Assembly (NCBI GenBank): GCA_009869945.1
Contig: WIXG01000390.1
Coordinates: forward strand, 1 to 64,000
Length of the DNA: 64,000 nt
Direction: 5' to 3'
Source: Mesaphorura yosii
Lineage: Eukaryota > Arthropoda > Collembola > Poduromorpha > Tullbergiidae
In this document: piece by piece, positions 1 through 13,100 of the stretch
Layout of the letters: every line of letters begins with the position of its first letter
Numbering within the stretch: position 1 is the first letter of the stretch
The notes under the pieces: model-generated
The model's input: the letters and a program-made list of their open reading frames with translations, nothing else
What the model was told of the DNA's origin: nothing
Databases searched by the model: none
Program-made: the position numbers and the translations under genes

Positions 1-2058
1 ATCAAGTGTATCACGAACTGTGTGCATATAATTCAATAGTACATAACACTTCTCTATATCGCAGCTATTCCCCCCTCATAGTAACTCAGGTTTTACGGAG
101 TAATAAACTCAATACTCACTGCGATGCGGTGATCCTCTCATCTTCCCACATAAATATTCTGCATTGCTGTATCACAGGCACAGGGCAGAACAATTTCACA
201 GTCCCCGCAGCTTCATGATTTGCAGACTAAAAGTGAAGAACGCAAACTTTGGCCATGTTGCGCCATCGGCAGTCATTAAACAATCGCAAAAATGGCATTA
301 GCACAGGCTCTGCCTAATTTCTCTTTCCTTCCACTCGACACTCGATTACTTCGACACTTGACAAGTGTACGACTTCCCATATCTCATTCCATTGTTGTAT
401 TGAATTTTTATCCTAAAATCGCCTCTAAACTTGAAATAAAGATTTCTAATTAGTGGATAAAGTTGTAGAATGCAGATTTCGTTCGAGTGCAAGAACGCGA
501 CATAGTTTGCATGAAACAATTGACAATAGCGACGGAAGACAGGACAGATGCTCTCGCGTCTGTGCCCTTTGCTTTGCTAATGAAGTGTCAATTTTCACGC
601 CATGAAGAGTTACTACGTAGTGCTTCTTTGTTTCAATTTGTTTATCATGACACGAGATAAAGATTCATGATGAAATTCTTCAAATTGATGTTTATGTTCT
701 TGTTCTTTGACATGACTCACATTTCTTTGTTTATATTACATTACCACATGCATCGTACGTAAAATTTCATCAGGAAGGCGTTATTTTTTATGCGTAAACT
801 TTATACGCTCACAAGTCTTGTTCTCGTATCTCGCTGGCTTTAATGTTCATTTAACACAATTTAGAATCATCAGAAGACTCGCAGAAATGGAAGTTAAACT
901 GAAAAGCCAATAGTACGTCCCCAACGTCTGAGGTTTCGGGGTATAGCAACCGCATCCTAATATAGTCGAATTCCTTCAAAAATATCACTTGTGATGCGAT
1001 TGATTTCCTACCCGATAGCCCAATCATTGCACTAATAGCATTCCGGATTACGTTACGTACAAACGTATATCATCATGTACTTGACAATCAAGTACTTGTA
1101 ATTGGTAGCAAACCACATTTCCAAATGGCTTTACTAATAGCTGATGCCTTTTAAGTTATCGCTGAAGTCGGAAAGTGCTTAGAATGCCATGATGTTACCA
1201 ACATGATGTGATACGTTATGCGTAGGGTATGGCGTGACCTAATTACAGTATGAGGACTGATATGACGGATATTCCCTCTCCGGTCTGGAGTGCTAAAGGA
1301 GCATGCTTGCATCGAGTCCTTAAAGTAAAATGAATTCGTAGCTCCTAATTCCTGTCTCTAATGCTGATGAAATGATGAATATCGACTTGAAGAATCAAAA
1401 GAAAGGAAATTACTAATGTTTATTTACCTTTGATTGTACGTACGCCACAGTGTTCATTTTCAATGGATTGGATTCATAATTCTCAGGAGAATCGCACAGG
1501 AATGTAGTCGTTAGACGGTTTAATAAAAGTGCCATGCAATTATCTAAAACAAGCTGGACGAGTTGTCAAAGATTCTATTTTCAATTAATCACAATGAATG
1601 GAAGGGAAACCGCTGCCTTCATCAGACTTGCAAAACTGAACGTACTGAACTCAAATAAAACTTGATGCGTAAAATGTTTAGCGAGGTTGTAGTTCTCCAA
1701 CTTAAATTTTGAACTAAAATAAAGCCTAATTACTCAACTAAAAAGCTAAAAATTTGACAGAACGAAAACTGCAAGCTCTGTCAACAAGACATGAATTTAA
1801 ATTCTTTCATCTCATTTCGGTTCATGTGATGAGTGCACCCAAGCTAAAAGCTGCCAATCGCGGCAAGTACGATCGAGATTCAGAACTAAACGAGTCCATG
1901 TGCGTGAGGAAATCCGTACGAGAAGGATTTTAATATTTTCGTCGGCTTATTCATTAGTGGATTTTTGTAAGTTAGCACGTGTATGCTATTGCATTCTCAC
2001 TTTCGGAGCTGTGCTAACAATTATCTTTGTCTCCAATCCTTAGGAGAAAGCAGAAATA
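1..2058. other. Gene-free stretch upstream of RPF1
   Basis: I see no conserved coding exon, RNA gene or long repeat here. A few small inverted repeats occur, such as a 7-bp stem at 354-368 and a GTACTTG/CAAGTAC stem near 1077-1095, both of a size expected by chance. Just before the RPF1 start codon, a pyrimidine-rich run ending in TTAG at about 2039-2043 could be the acceptor of a 5' UTR intron, so the RPF1 promoter may lie anywhere in this stretch. Confidence 0.6.
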
Positions 2059-3652
2059 ATGGCTTCATCTTCATCTGAGTGGTCCGAGTCGGAAGGCGAT
2101 GGTGCTGGGCCCGAAGAAAATCAGTTTGACGAAGAACCTGAAACTGTAGACATCGCTGATGATAGCGAAAATGTTAACGATGACTCCGATCGCGATAAGG
2201 AGGAGAACGAGGATGACAGCGATAAGGAGGGGAACGAGGATGACAGCGATAAGGAGGGGAACGAGGATGATGACGACAAGGAAAAGGAGAAGGCTAGCAT
2301 CAAAACTCGCCTCAAAGCAGCGAGGGGTGAAGCGACCGCCGCAAGTAAGCTGCCTGTGGTGGTTGATATCAGGAAACAACTCGGAAAGTACACCACGAAA
2401 CACCAGCGAAAGGAGCAATTTCGAATACTGAAAAGACTGAAGAGAAAGGTAAGTAAGGGTGAACATATTTCAACTGATTAACCTAACCTAACCTAGTAAT
2501 TTTATTTGTCGTTCTACGATTCAATGTAGGCCACGAAAGAAATACGCTCCAGAGCGAAAAGGGAGAGGGAAGCACTTGGTGATGAGGCTCCTCCAAAGCA
2601 GATACCTCATACCATAGAATCGATGAGGGAGGAGGATTTCACAATGATTGACGGCGATGATGACGAATCACTTTTTGATTTAAACATTGATGATTATCTA
2701 GATTATTTCAATAAGTCGTACGAACCCAAGGTCCTAATTACTACGTGTGATAATCCTGCCTTGGTATGTCAACATTAAGATTACCTCAGTTTAGACTAGG
2801 TGAAGAATTCGAAACATTCGGCTTACATTGAATCACTTCCTTTGGTTTTGCAGAAGACTCGGCTATTTGCTAAGGAACTCACTCGAATTATCCCAAATTC
2901 TGAAGCCTTTCATAGGCGGCAGGCCGTGGTGAAAAAAATTGTCGAACAAGCAATCGCAAGAGGGTACACCGAAATAATTATAATTAATGAACATCAAAAG
3001 GAACCATGTAAGAACAGTAAGAAGACAGAAACATTCATTTACAGCCTCCTCACTGATAAGTTCTGTTTCATTCCACAGGTAGTATGTTGGTATCCCACTT
3101 ACCTCAAGGACCGACCGCATTTTTTAGACTAAGCAATGTTAAACTGACCAAACATATTAAAGTAAGGAATAATCATACTCTTAATCTTAACTACCCGTCC
3201 AAGCCTTTAATGGGTAATTTTTCTATAGAGGGACTGGCGTGAAATGACATCCCATCGACCAGAGATAATTTTGAATAATTTCAAAACTCGCGTTGGTGTA
3301 AGCGTGGCCAGAATGCTGGCTGCACTCTTCCATCATGACCCGCAGTTCAAGGGAAGGAGAGCTGTAACGTTCCACAATCAGAGAGATTACATTTTCGTCA
3401 GACACCACAGGTAAACACAAAATATTTTCAGCATTTTTTATGTAATTGAGCTAAAATTCTTGAATATTGTATTCCAGGTACGAATTTAAATCAGGGAAGA
3501 AAGTCGCTCTTCGTGAATTGGGTCCTCGGTTTACGCTTAAGCTTAAATCACTGCAAAGCGGAACATTTGATTCGAAAACTGGAGAGTACGAGTTTATCAT
3601 CACGGACAAGCGTCACATGATGGAATCTAGTCGCAGAAGATTCCATCTCTAA
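2059..3652 (+). CDS. RPF1: Ribosome production factor 1 (Brix-domain protein), 6 exons, 405 aa
   Basis: Exons: 2059-2448, 2530-2763, 2854-3007, 3079-3161, 3229-3410 and 3478-3652. All introns are GT-AG, 67-90 nt long, and the phases close to 405 aa. RPF1 family proteins are nucleolar factors needed for 27S pre-rRNA processing and 60S subunit assembly. The protein has an acidic N-terminus (about residues 1-85) with a ninefold-residue repeat, then a basic coiled segment with [12 protein letters not shown] (exon 2), then the Brix domain from EPKVLITT (about residue 199) to the end. Family hallmarks seen are [59 protein letters not shown] and the terminal SRRRFHL. The ATG is chosen because the acidic N-terminus is in frame from it and no better upstream start is visible. 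The order of motifs and the length match animal RPF1, so this is a confident call. Confidence 0.96.
2194..2274 (+). repeat. Three tandem 27-bp units inside RPF1 exon 1
   Basis: The units are 2194-2220, 2221-2247 and 2248-2274. Units 1 and 2 differ at one base, and unit 3 diverges only at its last codon. Each encodes about nine residues of the pattern DKEGNEDDS, so the repeat extends the acidic N-terminal tail without a frameshift. Near-identity at the DNA level suggests recent slippage or unequal exchange. Confidence 0.9.
2479..2494 (-). repeat. Short (TTAGG)3 tract in RPF1 intron 1
   Basis: The plus strand reads TAACC three times in a row followed by TA. This equals three copies of TTAGG on the minus strand, the canonical arthropod telomere unit. 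Three units can arise by chance, so this is only a weak clue to lineage. It lies within the 81-nt first intron of RPF1. Confidence 0.5.
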
Positions 3653-3723
3653 ACTCTCATCAATCGTAAATTCTTGTTTGTCTAAGATCAAAAGCAGTGA
3701 AATATAAGTATTGAAATATTTGT

Positions 3724-3729
3724 AATAAA
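3724..3729 (+). promoter_or_regulatory. Polyadenylation signal of RPF1
   Basis: A canonical AATAAA lies 71 nt after the RPF1 stop codon and is followed by a T-rich stretch, which fits the end of a short 3' UTR. Confidence 0.7.
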
Positions 3730-3921
3730 AGCTACTTATCCAAATAATTTCTTTATATCTGTACTGATTTCATACTGCTAGCATTTTCCTGGCTTCCTAC
3801 AATCTTATCATGAAACAGTTGATCTCTCCAAAAAAGTGCAAATGTCTATCTCTGTCCAAGCCGCACGAATACAGCTATTGATGATAGAAACAAACCGAGA
3901 TTTGAGTTTGATATTTAGGAA

Positions 3922-4170
3922 ATGGATGAAAAGGAAAGATTGGAAATTCGTCTTAATTTGTATGGATTCGCTGAGTTTCTTGTTGAAATTTTAGTTCAAT
4001 CGACGTACAAACCATACGTCGAAGGCAAGGGTTTCCGAGTTACAAGGGCTAGTCGCTCATATGAAATAACTTCAGACATAAGAAGAGTAAACAAGAAGTA
4101 TCTTCGCAAGAAAAATGAGCAACGAGCATGCCGAAACAATGCCAATTGTGAGTTTGAAGCAAAATGTTGA
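3922..4170 (+). CDS. Small unrecognised ORF, 82 aa, doubtful
   Basis: This is an open frame of 82 codons starting 270 nt downstream of the RPF1 stop. The product is highly charged, begins MDEKERLEIRLNLYGF, has a short hydrophobic stretch (FLVEILV) and a basic middle (RRVNKKYLRKK), and ends with three cysteines. No signal peptide or known domain is recognised. Its length alone is expected by chance in this window. The charged composition is the only hint that it may be real. It could be a small gene, an exon of an unrecognised gene, or noise. Confidence 0.25.
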   Translation: MDEKERLEIRLNLYGFAEFLVEILVQSTYKPYVEGKGFRVTRASRSYEITSDIRRVNKKYLRKKNEQRACRNNANCEFEAKC

Positions 4171-7100
4171 ATAATGCAATCAAATGGAAAGAGGTGACGA
4201 CAGAGCATTGACTTAGGGGGTTAATGTTATTTGACGAGGATAAGCCCGCTAGATGCGAGAGGTGCCATGAGGAAATACCACAGAGTGAATTTCTGCAGCC
4301 GTAAATTGGTTAGGTATTGCTTTCGTCTTTGCGCAATTGATTTTTTTTCTTTTGTTAAGATTTTATTATGTCTGCCTGCCACAGTGAAGGTCCTGGGCGC
4401 ATGAGAGTGTGTATGAATAATTGAATATTAGCCATCAGATGAAATCAATTTTATACAACTCCGCATTGTTTTAAGTTTATTATTTATGCTATAAAATTAT
4501 TTAAATTACACAAAGAAGGAAGGCTGTGTAATTATCGTGTGAGCATGAACAAGCGCCGACTCGACTGCTCTGAAACATTTAATTATTAAACTTGAAACAA
4601 AAGAAGAGAAAGAGCTTCTCATCGATGCGACAAGAAAGAGGAAACTTGTATCTCGGTGCGATTCAATAGCCTGAATGCATCTGCAAATGAAACAAAACTT
4701 GGGAGCGTGCATGAAGCGCTGAAGCTACGGGCAAGGTGCATAACCTGGGGTTGGCCTGAAAGTGACATTCAAACTGCTCTGAATTCCTTTCGCAAGTTCT
4801 GCGCTAATTACCATACAAAATTCGACTTCTGCCTTACGTGTTTTGTACCTGGACTTCAGACCGGAATTATTTATTGCACATGCTTCATCTTAAATCTCGA
4901 ATGACAGAAAACGACAATACTCAATATTATGTAACAGCATTTTAGTGTGAGTTAGTGAATCAGCAGTAAATTAACAAGTTCTTAAGACGTCAGCATCCCG
5001 CCAAGTATCCGTTTATTATTTAAATCACGTCTGTGTCCCAACGCAGACTTGATCAGGTGTACAGATTTTTATGAACGAAAAAAGTGGTTGATCTTCACTT
5101 TTGCTTTTTTCGCTTCATGCAAGATTCTAAACTTCATTTTGACGATGGGTGATCAGGGTGCTTTTTTGCAGCGGTTTGGGTAACTGCTTTTGCAAGTTGT
5201 AATTTTAACGAGAGTTGCTACGAGTCATGTCAACTAATTAGCCAAGTGCAACAAGACGGCCGTTGTAAATGTCATACGAGTGGTGTGTGATGAAATTTAA
5301 TTAAATCTGAGTTTAATTCATTCTGACATCTTGTGAAAACCAGAAGGATCCTGACTGGCTCATCCGCATCAGCTGATAAGACCCAAGGGCTAAAATCATA
5401 GACGTTGGGCAAAAAGCTGATTTCTCAGGCAGAAACGTTTTTTTTCGCCGACGCATTTTTCCGTTGTTTCGCCTTGGCAGTCGAGGCGTATCGACCAGGG
5501 GTTTTAATTTATTCATCTGACGTGAGTAAGTTGAGATAGATCATGTTTTTTGTCTATGAAGGGTAATTTTCTCAGGTCATTCAATCTGTGCGTCCAATCC
5601 AGCACAGACTTTTGTCAAATCCAGTCGAGTCAATGCATTTTCTCTATTCAGAAATTAAGTAGCTTAGACCTAGCACATTGCGCGTTGACCTTCTGGAATG
5701 ATAGGAAAGCCCATCTTCGTCATCGTTGCACTGATAAGAATAAAAAGGAGTATTAAGTAATAATCACGCATGCATATTCCGCTCCTGGCTTACGGTTTTG
5801 AATGTAAGCTTGTCTCGACATCGCTCGTTACGTGATCTACAATGCACGCAAATCGTCGCATAAGGACTTTTTGCCACAGACTTAATTACTTGCCATTGCT
5901 CGAGATTATAGCAGGAAAAAGAGTCTGCTGACGTTAGACAATCAAATGTTTCCTAGAATCTCGGCGAGTCCCGAGTGCAAATCTCCGCTTTGTAGTTTGT
6001 TTGATGCATGTCCCATCCTTCAACAATTAAAGAAAGAGATTAATATTTTACTTCCATCTCTTTATTGTCTGTGTGCGACCTTCACCAATACTCAACAAAT
6101 AAACCTTTTACATGCAGTCGTTTATTCTGCACGCAGGGGGTAAAGGTCAGGTTTTCCGATTGGAGAGCGCGGAATGGGAATCGCATTTATGACGAGAGTC
6201 TGAATTTTGTGTTTCATCTTAAACTACGCAAGTACGACGAAGAAAATTAACTCATGAGTTTTGGATAATTATGGCACAAGGAACTTTCTCTACAACGTAG
6301 TAAGTCTAGTAAGTAGACGTAAGTTTAGCACCACTTGGGATCTTTGTAATTTGTGAATCAGCGAAATTTGTAAACAATGTCATAAACATGTACTGCACCG
6401 AGAATTATGACTGCTGAAAATACTTTCTTCATTCTGTCTTGTAAATAGACAAATTCCTCAAATTCCTTTGCCCATGAGTCTCTGTTGATATTTATTTTTG
6501 TACAGCTGAAAGATTAGTCACCTCGAGCGAGGAGGCCAGCAGGAGAAAATGAGACGACTGCCCGTTCGGGTGAAGAAACAAATCGGTTGTTATTTCAGAA
6601 TTGGAGAAAATAACCTAATAAAGCGAGACTGACTCCACCGAAGGATTTTGCTTAGACTAAACTTGCACCGTGCGTTCTTACGGTATCGTTTCTTGAAAAT
6701 GCGACTCAAGACAGATGGAACCAGCTTGCCCCAGGTCATTCTGGTCTAGTTCGCCCTGCACTGCGGATCTTGACAGCAGACTATTCCACCGATGTTGGAG
6801 CCACAAAGTTGGACTAAAATGGCTGGTGACATCATTTATCGGAAGTTCTTACGTACGTGCATAAATAATGGAAATATTTTACAAACTCAATTTTTGTCAA
6901 AATTCATGTGATCTCAAACTCCTCAGCCTGTTTTGCTATCCTCGGTTGGAGCAGGTTGGTGGTTATTCATGATTATTTGTCATGTGTCTAACTGGTGCCG
7001 GTGTGATGCGCAACCCTGCAAAGTGGAGGCTGTGGAAGGCGCCGAGCACTTCCCACCACTTGTGCTCTTTCTGCTTCGTGGCTGCCACGGGTCAGAGAGT

Positions 7101-10100
7101 GTTATCATTCTTCACAACTCAATCCGTACGATCGATTTAATAAATTCTGTCACATTTTTGTGGCCTCTGTAACAAACCGTGCTTGTTTATGTAGGCTTGT
7201 CTGTTTCGTCGGTGGCCAACTTACGCGAATGATGTGCGTGTGTGTGAGACATGAATTAGTATTATCAGAGTATTTTTGGAATGACAAATTTCTGGTTATA
7301 GCTTCCACGTATTCACTAATTCAGCCTTGTCACATGTTCCACGCAGTTTCTAGATGTCTTGAACTCTTAATTGTTTGGTTTCGATCATACTGCGTGGTTA
7401 AAAATAGGCCCAGTCTGCTTCTATTTCTGATCATTATTTACACAAACTCTATGTTTAGAATCCCATTCATCTTTTTCTCGCAATTCCTAAATGAAGTCAT
7501 TTTCTTCCCCAACTGTCCCGTGATTCTTCAAACATGTTTTGCGCGTAGTTAATTGTGGACGGTGGGTCACATAATTTTACGTTTTGTATTGTCGACTTTC
7601 AACGTGTTCCTATAAATAACAAATTAACCTCTTCGGTTGCATTTCTCCGATTCCATGCCTTTGCTCATTCTCGCCGGCGCGCATTCCTCAGCCCGCGCCA
7701 ACGCCCTAAATGGTCGAAGGTTGAACTCATGCATTTATAGAAGCGTTCGTATTTTCATTTGTTGCACCGAACTCGTTCTTCCTAAATGCGCATTTCGCGT
7801 TTACATTTTTCACAGTTTTTGCAAGAAAGTATCTGAAGCTAGACAAGGAATTTCAACAGCAACATGCATCGAGAAATAAGAAAAATTTGTAACATTTGAA
7901 AGGCGCCTCGATGTCCAGCCAGAACTCGAATGAAAACCTTGTACAATTACCAAAGAATGTATAAAGCGTAGGCAAAACTACTAAAAATACACAAACTGGT
8001 TCAAGAAAAACTAATTGCTAAAGCATTAGCTCGAGGCGTCGAGAGCATTTTAAGGTTGTGATCACCTTTAAAATCTCGGAATTGGTGGGAAATTCTCTCT
8101 GAGAGTGTGAAGATATGTCGCATGAAACGGGAATAATATGACAAGTTTGCCAATAAATGTTTTTGTTGTGGGGTTGGACTGAAACGAGAGAAAAGTAGGT
8201 CTTGAACATTGCTTGGCCTATTCTGCTTCCTCTTTCTTTGGTGCTCGGCCACGTGCACTGCATTTCACGCCTTTCTCGAGACGCATGACAACACAGCAAG
8301 AGTAACTTGGCTATTAATAGATTTTCAACACAGAAACATCATTTGACTCTTCACGGTTCGTTTCAAAGACCAGTCGAGTCGTTTTCGCTTTACCACATTA
8401 CTGACAAATCATAATTACATCGTTACTATCGCTTGCAAGCATAAATGAAAATTCAATGTTTGTACTTAAATGCATTTGGCTGCAAGGTGACAAATGCATT
8501 TCCTTACTCGATAAATCTTGCATATGTAAATAAAACCAAATCTGGAAATGTAAACATGTCAACAAATTGAATCTGACTTTAATGGCACGATAATGAGCTA
8601 GAGTATTCATTCACCTGCAATGCCACATGTCATTGCCTTACGCAATAAAACGAGGTCAGCACGTCAAATGACTTTGCTTCATCAGGAAAGCAATTAGTCA
8701 AATAAGATCGACTTTTGCAAAGAGTGCAATTATTACCTTAGGAGTAACTTCGTGTTTGATTTTCTCTACACCTGACTGTACTCCAGAAATCTCTACCGGA
8801 TAGTCACGCTCATATTTGAGCCACACTTCCACAGATTGTAAATCGTGACTTTCAATTCCCTTGTGATTCCCAACTTAAACGCTTATCTTGTGTTGTCGCA
8901 TTACTGGCACTCCTGCCCTACATTACATTTTACATCGGGCTTAAGCTCTTTTGACACTGAGGGCACAACCATTCCGTAAATATTCGCAGTAAAGGTGAAG
9001 GAAATTGCAAGTGGTTTGACTGAGCCTGATGACAAATAATTCTCAGAGAGATTGAAGAAGGGAACACAAAAACCGCTGAGGTTTGATCTGAAGCAACCAA
9101 TGACAAGATTAGCAGGTGCCCCAGACAGCGATGGTTATGATTTCTTATTCCGGCTTTACCGCAGCTCCTTTGTCGAGCCATGTGCCAGTTCCCGTTACAT
9201 TAAGAAAATTAATCGGATCAAATATTAGACCAACATCTAACTGCCATATGCGCAATAGATTGCAATCACGAGCTTATGTTTTGAACAGTTAAGTCCCTTC
9301 AGCCTAATTTCACGATCTGGAAGCATTGACATGGGCAGCTCGCATTTTACAAGAATGTATTCGCTTGGTATGCGAGCTGAAAATCATTATTCAATTGAAT
9401 TCAAGGAAAATGTTGGTATTTACCAAACCAATTTATCATTTACGTTTTACGAGACGAACTACAAAATAAATCTTTTGTCACAGAATGCGGATTCCTCACA
9501 AGTGCTGTGGCGACGGCCGAGAAAAAACAAACGGGAAAAGTTGATCCAACAAAGACACGAACAATTAAACGAATTCATACAAATTCGTAGTCACGTAGCA
9601 ACATTTAGGTCACAGATGCTTTCCTTTTCACTTTTCTTTTTCTTTCAGGTTCGCACGAGACTCAACTTTTGCGACCCTGCACCCTGTAAAATAGAACGCA
9701 AAAACATTACTTGAAATTCAAATTATTTGTTGTTGATTCGGTTCGTTTAGCCAAGAACAAGTTCATCTGTTTTCCTTAGAACATTCTCGCGAACTGGAAG
9801 AAATGCGCAGCAGGTCATGAACTTGAGCAGACTAGAAAGCAGAAACTTGTCGCCTTGGATTCTAAACATTCATTTTAGTCAAATACCTTACATTTCCATG
9901 ATTCACAGCGACGGTTCCATGAATTTTTGAGCGAAGACACGGAGAACCAGCGCAACACTGAATCACCGGCGTCACATTTCCGAGGTCAAAGACAGCTGAC
10001 AACGTGCATGATTCTCAGTCCGTAAATTACAAGTTTGCCTGCCTCTGCACGGGTTATGTTTATGTTTGGGATGCCGTGCATCGGAGATTGGGCCACTTGT

Positions 10101-13100
10101 TTCGAGAAAGAAAAGTAATTTAAAGATCAAAGTTTCGCAGGTTGAGCTCATATTACCCGACTTTCGCACCTGACAAAGCACGAGCCAGCCAGAGTAACGA
10201 CCTAATCCTAGAAGTATGTAAATACCCAAATAACATTAGACTTTACCCGCATGCATAACCTGAGCTCACTTCTATTTCACAACCTTTGAGAGGTGAATCT
10301 TGAAATATTTTTGCAACAATGTTTGCGGATAATTGAACACAAAAACATGACAGACACAACAAACAGTTCAAGTGTTATAAAAAAGTTAAAGCAGCATTCA
10401 CAAGGAAGCATGTTTTTATCTCGAATATCGTCTGACACGTCGTAAGTTATGCGTGAAGTACCTGAGCACATCTTTCGCTTTGACTTTTTCTACTAATTTC
10501 TTTCTATTCTATCTGATATCCCGCTCTTGATCATTGAACTTGTGGCTGCCATTCGAAAGCACAATTTCCGATCTCCCTTGTACATATGAATTATTGAAGT
10601 TATACACACTGCTCTTCTCTGACCGTTGTATGTCCCAACCGCCTGAAAAAACCGCTGAATCCAACCATTCCACTATAATTGAAGGAAACTTGGAAAACTA
10701 GCGGAGCAATGCTTGATCGTTGTTGCAATGCCCGACCGAAATTAGTTTTTGTTTAGGTGTGCATGTTTTTGCGACCAATACTGGCGACGATCTTCGGAGG
10801 CGTGAGTCGAAGATCAAATGAATAGCAATGCCTGTCGGCTAATTTCCTGCTCGATCGTCGATTTTTTGCAGCTACGCTTTAATGATGCATTGGTCTCTTA
10901 CTTGAAAGACTCCTGTAGAGATTACTCCACACATTCTCAAGTTGCCTCATTCTCTGGCGTGGTTACACAACTAACCAACCATGAGTCGGTAAAACACATT
11001 TTCCAAAAGCACTGCGTCGAAACCTGACAGAAGTATTTTAATTTATGTTATATTTCCTTGAAATTACGCATCACATTTCGTCCTTTGTTGTAAAGCTTCG
11101 AATAGATCGAAACTAAATTGAGAAAGCAAAAGTTAAATAAAGGTGATGTTTCAGGTAATCAAATTTTGTTCATATTGATGACGGTGGAAGAAAAATTGAA
11201 TAGAGTATGAGACAATGGAAGGATTAAATAATATGATTTGCTCAGACCAAAAATAGTTTGCGACTGCGAAATCTAATGGAAAGGGCATGGTGCGGACTTC
11301 AGAAGAAACTTCGCAAGACTGCACTTTGTTATGAGAATATTGGTCACAGTAGTTAGAGTTTGCCTTTAGGAAAGGTTTGCCGATTGCGACCATCAATAGC
11401 GTGAAAATTTAGAAAGTAAGGTTTCTTGAGAAAAGAGCGCATTTTCGTGACGGAAAGCTCAAGCAAAGAAAATCTTCACCACAAATCTTAAAGCGAGTCC
11501 TTTGTCAACGAAATTTCGTTTCATCTCATCGGAGGCTTGTTTTCCTTTGTTTTCAATTATTAAACGTTGCGTTCTTCATTATTCGTCATGATCGCATTAA
11601 TCTGGGAAGTCTTTTCTTGCCCCTTTTGGTAAGCTTTTCCCAGCAGACAGGTGACGCTTTTGATACGATGATAAGCGTGCCAAGTGCCTGGAAACGGCTT
11701 AATACTCCTGGGAAATTTCAAGAGGCCGGTCACAGATGCAACAGGTGATTCCTTACCGTGCACTTCGATCCGAGCTGACAAAAGATACCACCGACTTTCC
11801 ACAATTTTGCAAGATTCTGCGCTTCTTGAATCACTTAATCCTCTTTTAATAATTGCATGTGAGGCATCGGTTTGTCTGCCTAGCAATTGCCTAAAATCTG
11901 GTTCAAATTGGTTGCTTGGTATTTTGGTCCTTAAATAATTACAATAAACTTGCATTGCAAAAATAAGAGCATTATTTGAAGAGAAAGTGTGCAGCTGCTG
12001 TCGTGGTTGCGATCATAATTCAACTTTCAATATGCTAGTACAGATATATGGATGCAGACTGGAGACGCACGGAGCGAAACTTTTCGGCGTACCAAACTTG
12101 CATAATTTGCGTTGAATACATACACAGACGCACGCGACATGTGTCAACTGTCGTCAACCGTTTTTATTGTTAGTAGTATTACGATATGCACGCAGGGAAC
12201 AGCAGAAGCTCAGCAGAGTTTTATAAGATGGAAAACTTGCGACTGCGACTTGCTTCTGCTCTTGCGATGTCGCAGGCAGCCGTCACGTTATCGTCACACT
12301 GTCACAGTCTCAAGCTTCAGCTCAAATTACTTGTGGCATCATATTCATTAGACATTTGTCAACTTCATCGCGTGTATTAAGAACTTGGTCCAAATGGTGG
12401 CACGCGATGAATTATTCATGCGCATCGGACGTCGCCAAAAATGGCCAGCCGTCATTGTGAAGTGAGTTTGCAGAAGTCAACAATGCGAATTCAATAGAAC
12501 AGTCATCGGAGCAGAAAAAGTATAGGAGTACCTGAATTCATTTGCAGGCTTTGTTTTGAAACTTAACGAGAATATTTCGGATTGCACCCGTTCGCAGCGT
12601 ACTTGCGTAACGTCGACGAAGACGGACGTCGCCCTGAATTGAACTTCTTTGGAAATTTGATGGCGCACACAATGATCGGACATCCGCTCAGCTATCACAA
12701 TTGTTTCAGTCATTCAGCCACGGCCAGCCAATTTTCCCTGTCCCAGATATTTCCACGTCAATAAGTTTAAATCTACTACAGAGTGCAAAAAGTACTCACG
12801 ATCTACGAATTCTTATCTATGCAATATGAACTTGACCATAAGGATAACGATGTAAATTAGCGAACGTCACACTCATGTTTGGCTCGGTCTCATCTGTGCT
12901 CGCTTAATATTTGTAAACATTATAAACGGGTCGAGTTTCAAGCAAGGCAGCATTTTTTGTACCTGCGCACATGTTGGTTTCCCTCGATGTCATGCCGCAC
13001 GCACTCAGGAATCGTTAATCGCTAATTTAGCAAGAAATATCACGATTTGATAGGAATTGTGGGCCAGACCGCTGATAAGAAATTGGGCTCTCGCTCACTG

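Noticed and set aside
2071-2466. 131-codon minus-strand ORF
   Set aside because: It is the antisense shadow of RPF1 exon 1, created by the acidic codon repeat.
7160-7552. 130-codon hydrophobic plus-strand ORF
   Set aside because: T-rich sequence gives hydrophobic residues by composition. It has no conserved motif and no plausible exon boundaries.
11560-11955. 131-codon minus-strand ORF overlapped by an 84-codon ORF on the other strand
   Set aside because: No family features are seen and the length is within chance expectation.
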